64,000 bases of DNA from an uncultured bacterium (GTDB lineage: Bacteria > Verrucomicrobiota > Kiritimatiellia > CAIKKV01 > CAIJXV01). Position numbers and translations under genes: made by a program. The notes beneath the pieces are model-generated. The model made no database searches, had not been told where the DNA came from, and worked only from the letters and a program-made list of their open reading frames with translations. Of this stretch, positions 1 through 9,526 are shown piece after piece; position 1 is the stretch's first letter; each line of letters starts with the position of its first letter. The DNA lies in contig CAIJXV010000058.1 of the NCBI GenBank assembly GCA_903824675.1, forward strand, positions 1-64,000, in the 5' to 3' direction.

Positions 1-264
1 ACAAATTTCTTCGGCAACACCGCGGAAGTGAGAACTCCGATTATTCTCACGCAAAGCCGCAAAGTTCGCCGAGGTCCTGATCGCCGCGCGACGAGCCCGC
101 CGCCAGGCCAGCGGGTGCCTCGCGCGGCTGCTAGCTCGGAACCGTGCCTCATTAAACGGGCTCAGACGCGGGGTGCACGATCACGCCCCGTGAGCGCTCA
201 CCCCGCGGCTTGGCTTTTCCCCTGCGCCTCCTCCGCGCCCTTTGCAACTTTGCGTGAAAAACAT
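1..264. repeat. Dispersed intergenic element, copy 1 (inverted-end family)
   Basis: Positions 1-227 recur almost base for base at 2065-2291. Inside, from about 41, lies an element that starts TTATTCTCACGCAAAGCCGC and ends near CTTTGCGTGAAAA, so its ends are inverted copies of each other. A third diverged copy is at 20361-20584. No convincing ORF lies in it; the 98-aa ORF at 28-324 is repeat translation. Similarity to copy 3 continues weakly downstream to a TATACCCGA-GGCCAAA motif near 327. Such elements look like non-autonomous mobile or REP-class intergenic DNA, which is inference. Confidence 0.7.
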
Positions 265-356
265 CCGACCTGGATTGGAGAATCCGATGCCTTCCGATTT
301 ACGCCTGTCCAGCTGATCATTTGAATATACCCGAGGCCAAATAATGTGGCTTTTCC

Positions 357-717
357 CTATTTCTCCGAAATTTGTCTTACACCTGGACGGCGTAAGCGCC
401 GCGCGTCCGGCGTCGCCGGGCAATCGTCCAACAACGCCCGCAGGAAAAGAATACGCCAGCGCCAGGAACGGCGCACGGCGGGCGAAAGCTTCCGGTCCAG
501 CGTCCTGAACCGCGTCGCCGCCCGGCGGTGCGTGGTAGCCGTCATGCCCGGCGGTCCAATCCGCCCGTAATTTCCGGGGACTGTCCGCGTAGGCTTCGTT
601 GGCCAACAAGGTCAACCCGGGCGTTATGCCGACGGCTTCGGCCGCCTCCAGAATTAACCGCAGACGGTGAATCATGGCGGCGGCCGCCGGGTCCCGTAAC
701 CCGCGATAGTGGTGCAT
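357..717 (-). pseudogene. Remnant of a glycosidase-like or conserved hypothetical gene
   Basis: The frame reads a protein-like stretch (MHHYRGLRDPAAAAMIHR, then LTLLANEAYADSPRKLRADW and GHDGYHAPPGG) with normal helix-forming composition. It then turns into low-quality sequence at about 385-357, where TGTAAGACAAATTTC occurs. The same 15 bases occur at 2060-2074 on the other strand, so the breakpoint coincides with a repeated sequence. Upstream the frame stays open past the Met into the 3' end of the neighbouring gene, so the true 5' part is missing. I read it as the middle of a deleted gene. The LANEAY...SP..LRADW text resembles sugar-processing TIM-barrel proteins of PVC bacteria, but I cannot name the family. 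Confidence 0.45.
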
Positions 718-754
718 ATCGAATGCGCGGGCAGCCGGAAGGGGTCCTTTATCC

Positions 755-1912
755 TCAACCGATGGGTGCCAGCCGCAGCAAGGCTCCTTGGCCGGGAGCC
801 AGAAAGGCCTGGTGGTCGTGGAAGGGCGTCTCTTCCCCGGTATAGGCTGACACGATGGCGGCCACCTTCAGGCCGGCGCGCAGTTCCAGGCAGACAAAGA
901 TGGAACGGGCCAGATCGGGGTTGACCATCAGAATATAGGGCGTCTTGTCCGCCGCCTCGAATTCTCCGACAACCAGCGGGCCGTTGGGCGAGTTCTGGAC
1001 AAACCCGGCGTCATCTCTCCCGGGACATCCCGGCGGAACCGGGCCGAGGTGGTAGGCGCGGCGCCAGGTCAGCGGCAGAAGCGTCGGCGCCAGATTCTGT
1101 ATCTGGAGGTTGAGATTCTGCAGGTGGTACCAGGTCGGCGTTTCGTTGTTGAACTGGTCCACCGGACTCAGGCGGTAATTCCCGTGCGCCGGCGCAAAGT
1201 AGGTGAAATAGGCGATGCCGCCGGCGCCATAGGCGAGCGAGCCGAACGCCTGCAGTTTCAGATCGGCGTCGGTCGGCACCCGATAGCTGTACGAACCGAC
1301 ACAGCTGACGATGTTCCAGAACGGGAGGCCATGGCGGCGGGCAAAGACCGTTACCTCCTGGAGATTACTCCAAAAAAGATTATGCTCCGCCGGATCCTCA
1401 CGGGTCAGAAAATAGTTATCGTAACTCAGCGCCTGCGGCCGGCAGTGTTTGACAAAGGCTTCCAGATACGCTGCGTACGAGGGCGCGCCGATTTGCGCGG
1501 GAGAAGCAATGTTGGGAAGCAGATTGATGTAGATCCAGGTTTTAGGGTCAACCTCGCGGATCAATTCCGCCATGCGGCCCAGGCCCGGGAACAAGGCGCA
1601 GCCCGGTTCATCCATCAGGTAGTATCCGCCCAATCCCGGGTGGTTCATGAGTTGGCGTACCCGTTTTTGGACCGCCTTGCGGACCGCTTTCGGGTCAAAC
1701 GTCAGCCATTCATGCTTAAAGAAAATCGGATCCTGCACGATCAGGGTGAGGCCTGCCTTCTGGCAGTTGGCCAGGCCGGCGGCATCGCCGATGCCGGCCA
1801 TGGTTAACCCGCAGGCCCGGGCCCGCTTGAGCAACTTGAGGTCCGAGGGAGCTTCCGTGTTCCATCCCATCAAGGGGAAGTTCTTTCCTTGTACTCGTCG
1901 CGTGGACGGCAT
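755..1912 (-). CDS. Glycoside-hydrolase-like TIM-barrel protein
   Basis: This 385-aa protein has no evident signal peptide or membrane segment. Its pattern fits a (beta/alpha)8 glycosidase-like fold: alternating strands and helices with the carboxylate motif GYYLMDEPG near residue 95, which resembles the acid/base strand of clan GH-A-like barrels. Further aromatic strand ends follow (ALSYDNYF, GLPFWNIVS, GGIAYFTYFAP), as expected for a sugar-binding cleft. The last 80 residues look like a small beta-domain. The start ATG at 1912 is preceded by GGGAG about nine bases upstream. The exact substrate and family are not recognisable by eye; 'hypothetical protein with glycosidase-like barrel' is the safe reading. 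The downstream neighbour is a broken gene on the same strand, so a former operon is possible. Confidence 0.7.
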   Translation of the reverse strand: MPSTRRVQGKNFPLMGWNTEAPSDLKLLKRARACGLTMAGIGDAAGLANCQKAGLTLIVQDPIFFKHEWLTFDPKAVRKAVQKRVRQLMNHPGLGGYYLMDEPGCALFPGLGRMAELIREVDPKTWIYINLLPNIASPAQIGAPSYAAYLEAFVKHCRPQALSYDNYFLTREDPAEHNLFWSNLQEVTVFARRHGLPFWNIVSCVGSYSYRVPTDADLKLQAFGSLAYGAGGIAYFTYFAPAHGNYRLSPVDQFNNETPTWYHLQNLNLQIQNLAPTLLPLTWRRAYHLGPVPPGCPGRDDAGFVQNSPNGPLVVGEFEAADKTPYILMVNPDLARSIFVCLELRAGLKVAAIVSAYTGEETPFHDHQAFLAPGQGALLRLAPIG

Positions 1913-2064
1913 GTGGTAAATCTCCCGTGTTCGATTCAGGCGTTTGGGTGCATTTCCTTTTTCAGACAGATGAGCAACTCGCTCACGGATCCCGTGCGAA
2001 TACTACTTTAACCATCCGGAACTGCGATAAAAAAAGAGATGCCTGGCAAAGGTCCGGGTGTAAG

Positions 2065-2358
2065 ACAAATTTCTTCGGCAACACTGCGGAAGTGAGAACT
2101 CCGATTATTCTCACGCAAAGCCGCAAAGTTCGCCGAGGTCCTGATCGCCGCGCGACGAGCCCGCCGCCAGGCCAGCGGGGGCCTCGCGCGGCTGCTAGCT
2201 CGGAACCGCGCCTCATTAAACGGGCTCAGACGCGGGGTGCACGATCACGCCCCGTGAGCGCTCACCCCGCGTCTTGGCTTTTCCCCTGCGCCCCCTGCGC
2301 GTCCATCCCTTCAGCTTCCCCCCTCCGCGATCTCTGCGCCTCCGCGTGAAAATAATCC
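2065..2358. repeat. Dispersed intergenic element, copy 2
   Basis: The first 227 bases match positions 1-227 at a constant offset of 2064 with only a few substitutions. The copy ends with CCGCGTGAAAATAATCC, the inverted counterpart of its TTATTCTCACGC start near 2105. Confidence 0.7.
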
Positions 2359-2444
2359 TATGGGGAGGGCTTTGGGGGTCCGCCCCATCCGGTTTACCAC
2401 CGGTCCTTCTCAACCAGTTTTCGACCGGCGCTCACACGCAAGCC

Positions 2445-2472
2445 GCAGCCGTGCAGGAATGCCCGGCTGTAC
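2445..2472. repeat. 28-nt hairpin repeat, copy a
   Basis: GCAGCCGTGCAGGAATGCCC followed by GGCTGTAC. The arms CAGCCG and CGGCTG pair. Near-identical copies are at 8793-8820 and 9331-9358. All three sit in the spacers of the two giant secreted-protein genes. Confidence 0.7.
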
Positions 2473-2576
2473 CTCCGAAGGGCGTGAGGTCCCGTGGCCT
2501 GAGCCTGGGCGACCCGCCCGTGTCTGGAAATATATAACTTATTCAGGAAAACAATAACTATTTAAGCGATTCAGCG

Positions 2577-2605
2577 TTGATTATCATCTTTAAAAAAGTT
2601 AGTAT
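2577..2605 (+). promoter_or_regulatory. Candidate sigma70 promoter of giant gene 1
   Basis: TTGATT and TAGTAT are separated by 17 bases. The same two boxes and spacing are kept in the duplicated leader at 9471-9499 although the spacer itself has changed (TTTAAAAAAGT versus TTGGGAAAAGT). Transcription would begin near 2612, giving a short leader that ends in the strong ribosome site GGAGGTG (2622-2628), four bases before the ATG. Confidence 0.55.
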
Positions 2606-2632
2606 TTCTTTTGTTTATCTTGGAGGTGGATC

Positions 2633-5600
2633 ATGAATCCTCGCCATAAGATTAAGTGGGCCGTAGCGCTATTGGCATTGGGCATCGCACTGGCGGCGCA
2701 AGGCGCGGACTTCAACGGCTGGTCGAGGAAGGCGAAGATCCAGTTTGCCGGGTATAATCCTCCGGGGGGTGCCACGGCGCTGACCAACTTCCCGGCGTTG
2801 GTTGTTCTCAGCACGAATATCACCGGCTTTGCTTACGGGGATTTCCTGTCGTTGACGAATCAGGATCTGCGTTTCACGGCCTCGAACGGCACGGACGAGC
2901 TCAACTACGAAATTGAAAAGTGGAACACTAACGGCAGTTCGTACGTCTGGGTGCAGGTGCCGAGGTTGGCGGATACCAACACGTCTGTCTGGGCCTGGTG
3001 GGGCAAGGCGGGCACCAACGCGCCGGCGTACACGACCAACGGGGCGACGTGGTCCAACGGGTATGCCGCCGTTTGGCATCTGGGCGAAGCCGGCACGGGA
3101 GCGCGCGCCGACTCGGCGTCAACCAATCCTGCCACTCCCGTGGCTTTCAGCGGCAATGAGGCGACTAACGGCGTGATGGGGGGCGCCGTTAACCTCAACG
3201 TAACCAATTCGCTGGATTGCGGCCGGAATGTTGGCAACTTCGCACTGGCCAATCCATTCACTCTATCGGTGTGGGTAAACAGCGTTTCGAACGGCGCCAA
3301 CCAGGGAATCTACGGCAACGCTGACGGCAATGCGCCCTATGCTGCCGGCTATCATGTCAGAATCAATAATACCGGCAGAAGCATTCGCTTCCTCCTTCTC
3401 CAGAGCGGTTCTGTTTATGTCTACAGCGACTCATCCACTCTCGCGGCGGGTTGGCGTCACGTGACGTGCGTTTGGCCCGGAACGAGTCCGGCCGTCATCT
3501 ACGTTGATGGGGTTCGGAATAGCTCGGCGGGCACTCCAGGGGGGACGCTGACGACCATCACGACCACCAACTCGACGAGAATTGGATCCATTATTGCGAG
3601 TCAGGCAGGCTCTTTCAACGGCGGAATTGACGAAATGACCGTTGCCACCGTGGCTCGCTCCTCGAACTGGGTCTGGGCCACCTATATGAACGCGTTCACC
3701 AATGGGGCGTTCGCGGGCTCGTTCAATCAGTACGGCCCCGTTGAACTGATCGACCCCAATCCGCCCGTCGTCGCCAACCAGCCCGCCGTGAATATCCGGC
3801 GGCTTTCGGCGGATCTGGTGGGTTCGCTGACCTACACGGGGACTTCGCCGACCACCGTCTATGCCTTCTGGGCCACGAACGACTGCACGACGAATGAGGC
3901 GATCTGGATCGCCAACGGCGGAAGCTCGAACCTCGGGCCGCGGGTCCAGGGCGAGACGTTCACCAACTCTCTCGGCGGTCTCGCGCCCGAGACGCTCTAC
4001 TACTTCAATTTCATGGCCAGCAACACCTCGGCCAAGGTGTGGGGCAGCACGGCGGGGTCGCCCTCGTTCCAGACCGTTTTGGCGACGGGCGGCAATACCA
4101 CGAACGATATCGGCGTCTACCGTATCCACACGTTCACAAACAGCGCCACCGCCGGCAACTTCGTCGCCAACGTCAGCAACGTCGTCGAGGTGTTGGTTGT
4201 TGCGGGAGGCGGCGGGGGTGGGCAAACCATTGGCGGTGGCGGCGGCGCGGGTGGTTTGGTTTCCAACGCTTGGTATGCAGTAACTGCCGGCACGTATACG
4301 GTCTCTGTAGGCGCGGGTGGCCTCGGTTGTCCGACAAATGGTTCCTATGCCACGGATGGAGGAACTAAGGGCAATAACTCCATATTTGCTTCTCTAATTG
4401 CTTATGGGGGTGGCGGGGGCGGGAGCTATAATAACACAACAACGTATGCGTCTGAAGGTGGTTCGGGGGGTGGCAGAGGCGCCTTTAGCAGCTCCAATGG
4501 TGCGGCAGGCACCAATAACCAAGGGAACGCTGGAGGCAAGACAACCGCTAATTCAAATTCCGGTTCAGGCGGCGGAGGCGCCGGTACGGTCGGTTCCAAT
4601 GCCATTTCGGGAGTTGAGGGCGCAGGCGGCGCAGGATTATCGTCTGCGATTTCTGGAACATTGACTTTCTATGCCGGTGGCGGGGGGGGTGGCGCCCGTA
4701 ATCCGAGTGGCGGCAATGGTGGAGCGGGCGGAAGTGGTGTGGGGGGCGCAGGTAGTAAAACGAATGGCGCCAATGCATCAGCCAACACGGGCGGCGGCGG
4801 CGGCGGGGGGGGATACCTGAACACACCTGCAACGTCCTATGCCGGAGGTAACGGCGGATCCGGCATTGTGATCGTGCGGTATATTCTCGACTCCAATCTG
4901 CCGATAGTCGCCAACCAGCCAGCCGTGAATCTCCGGCTGAATTCGGCAGACCTGGTGGGGTCGCTGACCTCCACGGGGACTTCGCCGACCACCGTCTATG
5001 CCTTCTGGGCCACGAACGACTGCACGACGAATGAGGCGACCTGGATCGCCAACGGCGGAAGCTCGAACCTCGGGCCGCGGGTCCAGGGCGAGACGTTCAC
5101 CAACTCTCTCAGCGGTCTCGCGCCCGATACGCTCTATTATTTCAACTTCATGGCCAGCAACACCACGGGCAAGACGTGGGGGGCTTCGGCGGGGTCGCCC
5201 TCGTTCCAGACCCTCGCAGGCAACCGGATTTGGGCCAACGCCTCCGGAACCGGCGACTGGTTCACAGCCGCAAACTGGAGTCCGAGCGACAACTATCCCC
5301 AGCCCGGCGAGTGGGTGGTCATCACCTACGGCCTCGTTCTTCTGACCAATTCCACGGCAAACCTGGCATCGTTGTCGATCACCAACGCCTCCCTGCTCTT
5401 CACCAACTGGAGCACATGCCTGACAGCGTCGAACGTGACGATCAAGAGCGGCGGCACGGTCACTCTGCCGTCGGCTTTCACGAACGGCCAGATGTCGAAT
5501 CGGGTGTGGGTGGTCTGCACGAACTTCACGCTCAACGCCGGGGGGACCATCTTGGCCGATGTGCGGGGATTTGCGCGGGAAAACGGCCAAGCTCCGGGCG

Positions 5601-8600
5601 CCAACGGGGGGTTCAATGGCGGGGGAGGCGGGGGATATGGCGGGAAGGGAGGGAGCGGGAATGGAGGGGGTGCGGGTTTGGCCTGTGGGTCTACGAATAT
5701 GCCGATGGCTCCCGGTAGTGGCGGAGGTGATGGAGCCAGCGCCACGACCGGCCAAGGAGGAAATGGCGGAGGAGCGGTGCGAATCGACGCTTCCGGCACG
5801 GTGACGATTGATGGGATCGTGACCGCCAACGGCGGCAATGGCGCCAATGGTGGCAGTACTTATCGGGGCGGCGGCGGATCGGGTGGCGCGATTTACATCA
5901 CTTGCGGAACATTTGGCGGAACCACAAACGGTTTTCTGCGGGCAAATGGCGGAGATGGCTCCGCAACCACGGGCGGCGGCGGCGGGGGTGGGCGGATCGC
6001 CGTCGTCTATACAAACGTGAGCGCCGGAGCCGGTGTCCGGTTCTCCGTGAATTGCGGCACAAGTTTTTACAATGTGGACGCCAATGCGCCAGCATATACT
6101 TATGCGCCCCAGGTGGGAACGATGAGTTTCACGAATTCCGCGCTGCTGGATGGTGTTCTGGCAACCTGGGGCGGGACCGTCTCGTGGCTGAACGGCTACG
6201 TTTTCCTGCAGGCAACCAACATTTGGATGCCGAACCGGCTGGTCGTGAGCAACTGCACGGTGGGTATTCCTGAAGGATACCGTATGCAGGTCACCAACGA
6301 TCTGACGCTAATGGCAACCGGCGGAGTGGTGGTGGCCGCTCATGCGTCACTGGTCTGTAACGGGAACTTGCTCATGACCAACGGCGCCAGCCTGGTCGCC
6401 TATGGCGGCGAGACCAATGCGGTTTACACGAACTATGGCGCCTTGGTTTGGGTGACGAATACATTGACCGTCGCCTCCAACTGCTGGATTTATCCCTTCT
6501 CGCAATCGACGAACGGGGGGTCGGTTCTCTTCCGCGTTGGAAATGCGTCGATTCGGAGCGGGGGCGGCATCAACGCGACAGGTCGGGGGTATATGCGGAC
6601 GTTCGGCAAGGGAAAAGGCACCACTGCCGGCAGCGGCAGTGGCGGCAGCGGCGGCGGCAACGGCGGGAAAGGCGGGAACGGATCAGGCGCTGGGGGAGGA
6701 ACCTCATATGGTTCCACGAACGCGCCAACTGACCCTGGCAGCGGCGGCGGCGATGGCTACAACGCCAATGGCGCCATGGGGGGCCATGGTGGAGGCGTGG
6801 TGCGGATCGAGGCGACGGGCGATATGACGATTGACGGGGCGGTGTACGCGAACGGCGAAAATGGCAGAATTAATTCGTCATCCTATCAAAGCGGCGCCGG
6901 CTCGGGTGGCGCGATCTTCATGATGTGTGAAACGTTTGGCGGGAGTTCCTCCGGAAGCCTCCAGGCGAACGGCGGCAACGGCGGCGGAACCTTGGGCGGC
7001 AGCGGCGGCGGCGGGCGCATCTCGGTGGCCATTGGCTTATCCACCGCCGATCGGGCCAAGCTGATCGCCGGCCAGGAAGTTGCCGGGTTGCAGTCCTATT
7101 TGCAAGAGCCGGCTTTTGGAGGGACGATCTCCGTCACCAATGGCACGGGGTGGACTAATTTTCCGCCCGGTGGCGCCGCAATGGGGTCGCAGCAATTCTT
7201 GAAGGTGCAGGGGGCCAACCAACGGTCCGTGACGATTGACGGCACGCCGGGGCAGTATGGCGCGCCCTCCACGAACGGGTATTCCACCTGGACCGTGGGA
7301 GACGGGACGACGTTCACCAACACGGTCGCCACCCCTGCGAATGAGCTGAATGGCATACGTTGGTCCTGCCTGGGTTGGCGGCTCACCGATACCCTTCAGG
7401 GAACCCCGATTACGAGCGAGGGGACCACTCAAGCCGTGTTCACCGTGAACACCAACGTCACGTTGATGTGGCGTTGGACCAACGAATATCGGTTGGCGTT
7501 TGCCCCGGGGCCGAACGGAACGGTGAACTCAAACCTCCTGAACGGCTGGTACACCAACGGGACACCGGTGACGACCATCGAGGCCACGCCCGATCCGGGT
7601 TATTATTTCGTGGCGTGGATTGGCGCGGATGTGCCGGGCGGTCCGGCGATGAGTAACCCGCTGACGGTGCCCATGGACCGGGCGCGCACGAATATCACAG
7701 CCACCTTCGCCTCACAGGCCGGCTTGCCCATAACGTGGACGGGGACGGGCAATTGGATGAGTTTCACCAACTGGTCGCCGCCGGGAGTGCCCGGCTCGAA
7801 CGACACCGTTTTGGTGCAAACGGGAACTGTGACCTTGAGCGAAGCCTACCGCATGGGCTCGCTCGTCGTGAGCAACGGGGCGACCTTGGTATTCACCAGC
7901 TGGACCACCTGCCTCACGGCGAGCAATGTGACGGTCTTGAGCAATGGCGTGATGACCCTGCCGGCGGCGTTCACGGAAGCGCAGATGTCGAATCGGATCT
8001 GGGTGGTTTGCAGGACTTTCACGCTCCAACCCTGGGGAAAGATCCTCCTTGATGCTCGCGGCTATGCGGGGGCAAATGGTCGCGGGAAGGGGGGCAGTAG
8101 TGGTGTCACCGACGGTGGCGGCGGGGGTGGATACGGCGGGAAAGGGGGGAACGGAACAGGAGCTGGGGGTGGTGGACCCTATGGTTCTACGAATGCTCCG
8201 CTCGATCCTGGCAGTGGCGGCGGCCACGGGTATACCGCCGGCGCCGCCGCGGGTGGCGCGGGCGGAGGCGCTGTGCGGATTGAGGCTGCCGGAGTCTTGA
8301 CGATTGATGGGACGGTGACCGCCAATGGCGGCAACGGCGCGAACAATTCCCCGTACTTTAGCGGCGGCGGCTCGGGTGGCTCGATTTATATGACGTGCGG
8401 GACGTTCAGTGGCGGCACCAACGGGATCATGCGGGCCAAGGGCGGCGCCAACGGTGGCGGCGCAGGCACCGGCGGCGGCGCCGGCGGTGGCCGGATCGCG
8501 GTGTGGGTCGGCTTGACGGATGCGCAGAAGGAGAAGGCTTGGGCGGGTGATATAACGCAGGTGACGGTCGATACCCAGAACCGGAACTTCTTGGGAACCT

Positions 8601-8713
8601 TGTCCAGCATCAACGGGACCGGCTACACGAATTCTCCGCCAGGCGGAGCTGGACCGGGCACGGTTCTCTTCCTAACCCCACTGAGCCGGGGCACCATATT
8701 CGTTCTGCGTTGA
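2633..8713 (+). CDS. Giant secreted multidomain protein 1 (DUF2341/LamG/Gly-rich)
   Basis: This 2026-aa protein is probably exported. A Sec signal peptide (KIKWAVALLALGIALAAQGA) is followed by a DUF2341-type domain (about 50-150), a LamG-like lectin fold (150-368), an FN3-like module (377-482), a Gly-rich segment ending GGSGIVIVRY (483-753), a second near-identical FN3-like module (754-861), then three related cassettes. Each cassette pairs a TFTL/NGQMSNR strand region with GGGGGGYGGKGG runs (about 863-1160, 1160-1490, 1700-2020). An InlB-like bacterial repeat (AFAPGPNGTVNSN) sits at about 1580-1690. The composition is dominated by Gly, Thr and Asn. There is no PEP-CTERM or membrane anchor; the tail ends GTIFVLR, which is shared with giant protein 2. 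It is probably a surface or matrix glycan-binding display protein (inference). Confidence 0.85.
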   Translation: MNPRHKIKWAVALLALGIALAAQGADFNGWSRKAKIQFAGYNPPGGATALTNFPALVVLSTNITGFAYGDFLSLTNQDLRFTASNGTDELNYEIEKWNTNGSSYVWVQVPRLADTNTSVWAWWGKAGTNAPAYTTNGATWSNGYAAVWHLGEAGTGARADSASTNPATPVAFSGNEATNGVMGGAVNLNVTNSLDCGRNVGNFALANPFTLSVWVNSVSNGANQGIYGNADGNAPYAAGYHVRINNTGRSIRFLLLQSGSVYVYSDSSTLAAGWRHVTCVWPGTSPAVIYVDGVRNSSAGTPGGTLTTITTTNSTRIGSIIASQAGSFNGGIDEMTVATVARSSNWVWATYMNAFTNGAFAGSFNQYGPVELIDPNPPVVANQPAVNIRRLSADLVGSLTYTGTSPTTVYAFWATNDCTTNEAIWIANGGSSNLGPRVQGETFTNSLGGLAPETLYYFNFMASNTSAKVWGSTAGSPSFQTVLATGGNTTNDIGVYRIHTFTNSATAGNFVANVSNVVEVLVVAGGGGGGQTIGGGGGAGGLVSNAWYAVTAGTYTVSVGAGGLGCPTNGSYATDGGTKGNNSIFASLIAYGGGGGGSYNNTTTYASEGGSGGGRGAFSSSNGAAGTNNQGNAGGKTTANSNSGSGGGGAGTVGSNAISGVEGAGGAGLSSAISGTLTFYAGGGGGGARNPSGGNGGAGGSGVGGAGSKTNGANASANTGGGGGGGGYLNTPATSYAGGNGGSGIVIVRYILDSNLPIVANQPAVNLRLNSADLVGSLTSTGTSPTTVYAFWATNDCTTNEATWIANGGSSNLGPRVQGETFTNSLSGLAPDTLYYFNFMASNTTGKTWGASAGSPSFQTLAGNRIWANASGTGDWFTAANWSPSDNYPQPGEWVVITYGLVLLTNSTANLASLSITNASLLFTNWSTCLTASNVTIKSGGTVTLPSAFTNGQMSNRVWVVCTNFTLNAGGTILADVRGFARENGQAPGANGGFNGGGGGGYGGKGGSGNGGGAGLACGSTNMPMAPGSGGGDGASATTGQGGNGGGAVRIDASGTVTIDGIVTANGGNGANGGSTYRGGGGSGGAIYITCGTFGGTTNGFLRANGGDGSATTGGGGGGGRIAVVYTNVSAGAGVRFSVNCGTSFYNVDANAPAYTYAPQVGTMSFTNSALLDGVLATWGGTVSWLNGYVFLQATNIWMPNRLVVSNCTVGIPEGYRMQVTNDLTLMATGGVVVAAHASLVCNGNLLMTNGASLVAYGGETNAVYTNYGALVWVTNTLTVASNCWIYPFSQSTNGGSVLFRVGNASIRSGGGINATGRGYMRTFGKGKGTTAGSGSGGSGGGNGGKGGNGSGAGGGTSYGSTNAPTDPGSGGGDGYNANGAMGGHGGGVVRIEATGDMTIDGAVYANGENGRINSSSYQSGAGSGGAIFMMCETFGGSSSGSLQANGGNGGGTLGGSGGGGRISVAIGLSTADRAKLIAGQEVAGLQSYLQEPAFGGTISVTNGTGWTNFPPGGAAMGSQQFLKVQGANQRSVTIDGTPGQYGAPSTNGYSTWTVGDGTTFTNTVATPANELNGIRWSCLGWRLTDTLQGTPITSEGTTQAVFTVNTNVTLMWRWTNEYRLAFAPGPNGTVNSNLLNGWYTNGTPVTTIEATPDPGYYFVAWIGADVPGGPAMSNPLTVPMDRARTNITATFASQAGLPITWTGTGNWMSFTNWSPPGVPGSNDTVLVQTGTVTLSEAYRMGSLVVSNGATLVFTSWTTCLTASNVTVLSNGVMTLPAAFTEAQMSNRIWVVCRTFTLQPWGKILLDARGYAGANGRGKGGSSGVTDGGGGGGYGGKGGNGTGAGGGGPYGSTNAPLDPGSGGGHGYTAGAAAGGAGGGAVRIEAAGVLTIDGTVTANGGNGANNSPYFSGGGSGGSIYMTCGTFSGGTNGIMRAKGGANGGGAGTGGGAGGGRIAVWVGLTDAQKEKAWAGDITQVTVDTQNRNFLGTLSSINGTGYTNSPPGGAGPGTVLFLTPLSRGTIFVLR

Positions 8714-8792
8714 TTGACTTCAACCGGGGTGAATCTCTTTTCCGTCAGTTTGTGTGGGAGGGGCGCTCCGCCGCACCGATCCTCACGAAGAG

Positions 8793-8820
8793 GCAGCCGT
8801 GCAGAAATGCCCGGCTGTAC
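8793..8820. repeat. 28-nt hairpin repeat, copy b
   Basis: GCAGCCGTGCAGAAATGCCC followed by GGCTGTAC, one base different from copies a and c. A shorter half-copy (GCAGCCCTGCAG) follows at about 8833. Confidence 0.65.
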
Positions 8821-9109
8821 TCCGAAGAGGCAGCCCTGCAGAAGCTTAAAGGTATAGGTCCCGCCTTGAGGCGGAATACATCCACAGACGATCAAATGGA
8901 TCGCGTCTTGGGGCTTCGGCGCATACCCCGCGGAGATAGCCCAACGGTACGGCAAAACATGCCGGAGAAGTGGGAGAGGTGCTTGAACCCCAGTTCCCTA
9001 AAAAAACCGGGATCCCGCCCCGTTGGTCTGGGGGAACCGTCCGCAATCTTACGGGCTTCCTTTTTTGCCCTTATTCAGAATGAGCCTTTTTTCATCGCTT
9101 TGTGGCTGA

Positions 9110-9131
9110 CCTAACAGACTAAAGCCTAAGC
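9110..9131. repeat. 22-nt intergenic repeat, copy 1
   Basis: CCTAACAGACTAAAGCCTAAGC occurs with one mismatch as the reverse complement at 60972-60993, also in an intergenic position. Confidence 0.55.
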
Positions 9132-9167
9132 ACACCGGTTCATAAGTTCACTAACGTATCAACTGAA

Positions 9168-9250
9168 ACACGAGATTCCTCGACTCCGCTACGCTCCGCT
9201 CGGACTGAACAAGCGAAAAGTTGTCATCCCGAGCGAAGTCGAGGGATCTC
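9168..9250. repeat. REP-like inverted pair
   Basis: AGATTCCTCGACTCCGCTAC at the left is an imperfect inverted copy of TCATCCCGAGCGAAGTCGAG plus GGATCT on the right (9222-9250). The right arm recurs identically at 31473-31502. The arms could fold into a long imperfect hairpin, as in REP/BIME elements of other bacteria. Confidence 0.65.
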
Positions 9251-9330
9251 CATGCCGACTTATACGTCACTGTATTTACGCCGTCGGACTACCGACAGAA
9301 CTCCAGAGAACTGAGATCCTCACGCAAGCC

Positions 9331-9358
9331 GCAGCCGTGCAGGAATGCCCGGCTGTAC
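9331..9358. repeat. 28-nt hairpin repeat, copy c
   Basis: This is identical to copy a and belongs to a longer block (about 9325-9975) that duplicates 2440-3080: the hairpin repeat, promoter, ribosome site and first ~150 codons of the giant genes. Confidence 0.7.
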
Positions 9359-9470
9359 TTCCGAAGGGCGTCAGGTCCCGCGGCCTGAGCCGGGGCGTCC
9401 CGGCAGGCCGTTATTGTCTGGAAATATATAACTTATTCAGGAAAACAATAACTATTTAAGCGATTCAGTG

Positions 9471-9499
9471 TTGATTATCATCTTGGGAAAAGTTAGTAT
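9471..9499 (+). promoter_or_regulatory. Candidate sigma70 promoter of giant gene 2
   Basis: TTGATT, a 17-base spacer and TAGTAT, conserved with 2577-2605. It is followed by the ribosome site GGAGGTG at 9516-9522 and ATG at 9527. Confidence 0.55.
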
Positions 9500-9526
9500 T
9501 TATTTTGTTTATCTAGGAGGTGGATC

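Larger units (their letters stand above)
1913..2576. other. Non-coding stretch with repeats
   Basis: No credible gene lies here. It holds the likely 5' region of the minus-strand glycosidase-like gene (1913-2060), element copy 2 (2065-2358), a GTTT/CCGGTTTACC stretch shared with element copy 3, and one copy of the GCAGCCGTGCAGG hairpin repeat (2445-2472). Small ORFs in the track (1927-2349, 2274-2537) are repeat translations. Confidence 0.6.
8714..9470. other. Long spacer between the giant genes
   Basis: No credible gene is visible. The spacer contains hairpin repeat copies b (8793-8820) and c (9331-9358), a 22-nt repeat shared in inverted orientation with 60972-60993, a REP-like inverted pair (9168-9250) and the duplicated leader that begins near 9330. 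ORFs at 8710-9114 and 8623-8955 have repeat-derived, low-complexity translations. Confidence 0.6.

Noticed and set aside
4190-4890. GGC-rich, repetitive stretches in the giant genes as a possible CRISPR or non-coding repeat
   Set aside because: The repetition follows codon phase and encodes a Gly-rich protein segment; there are no constant repeat/spacer units.
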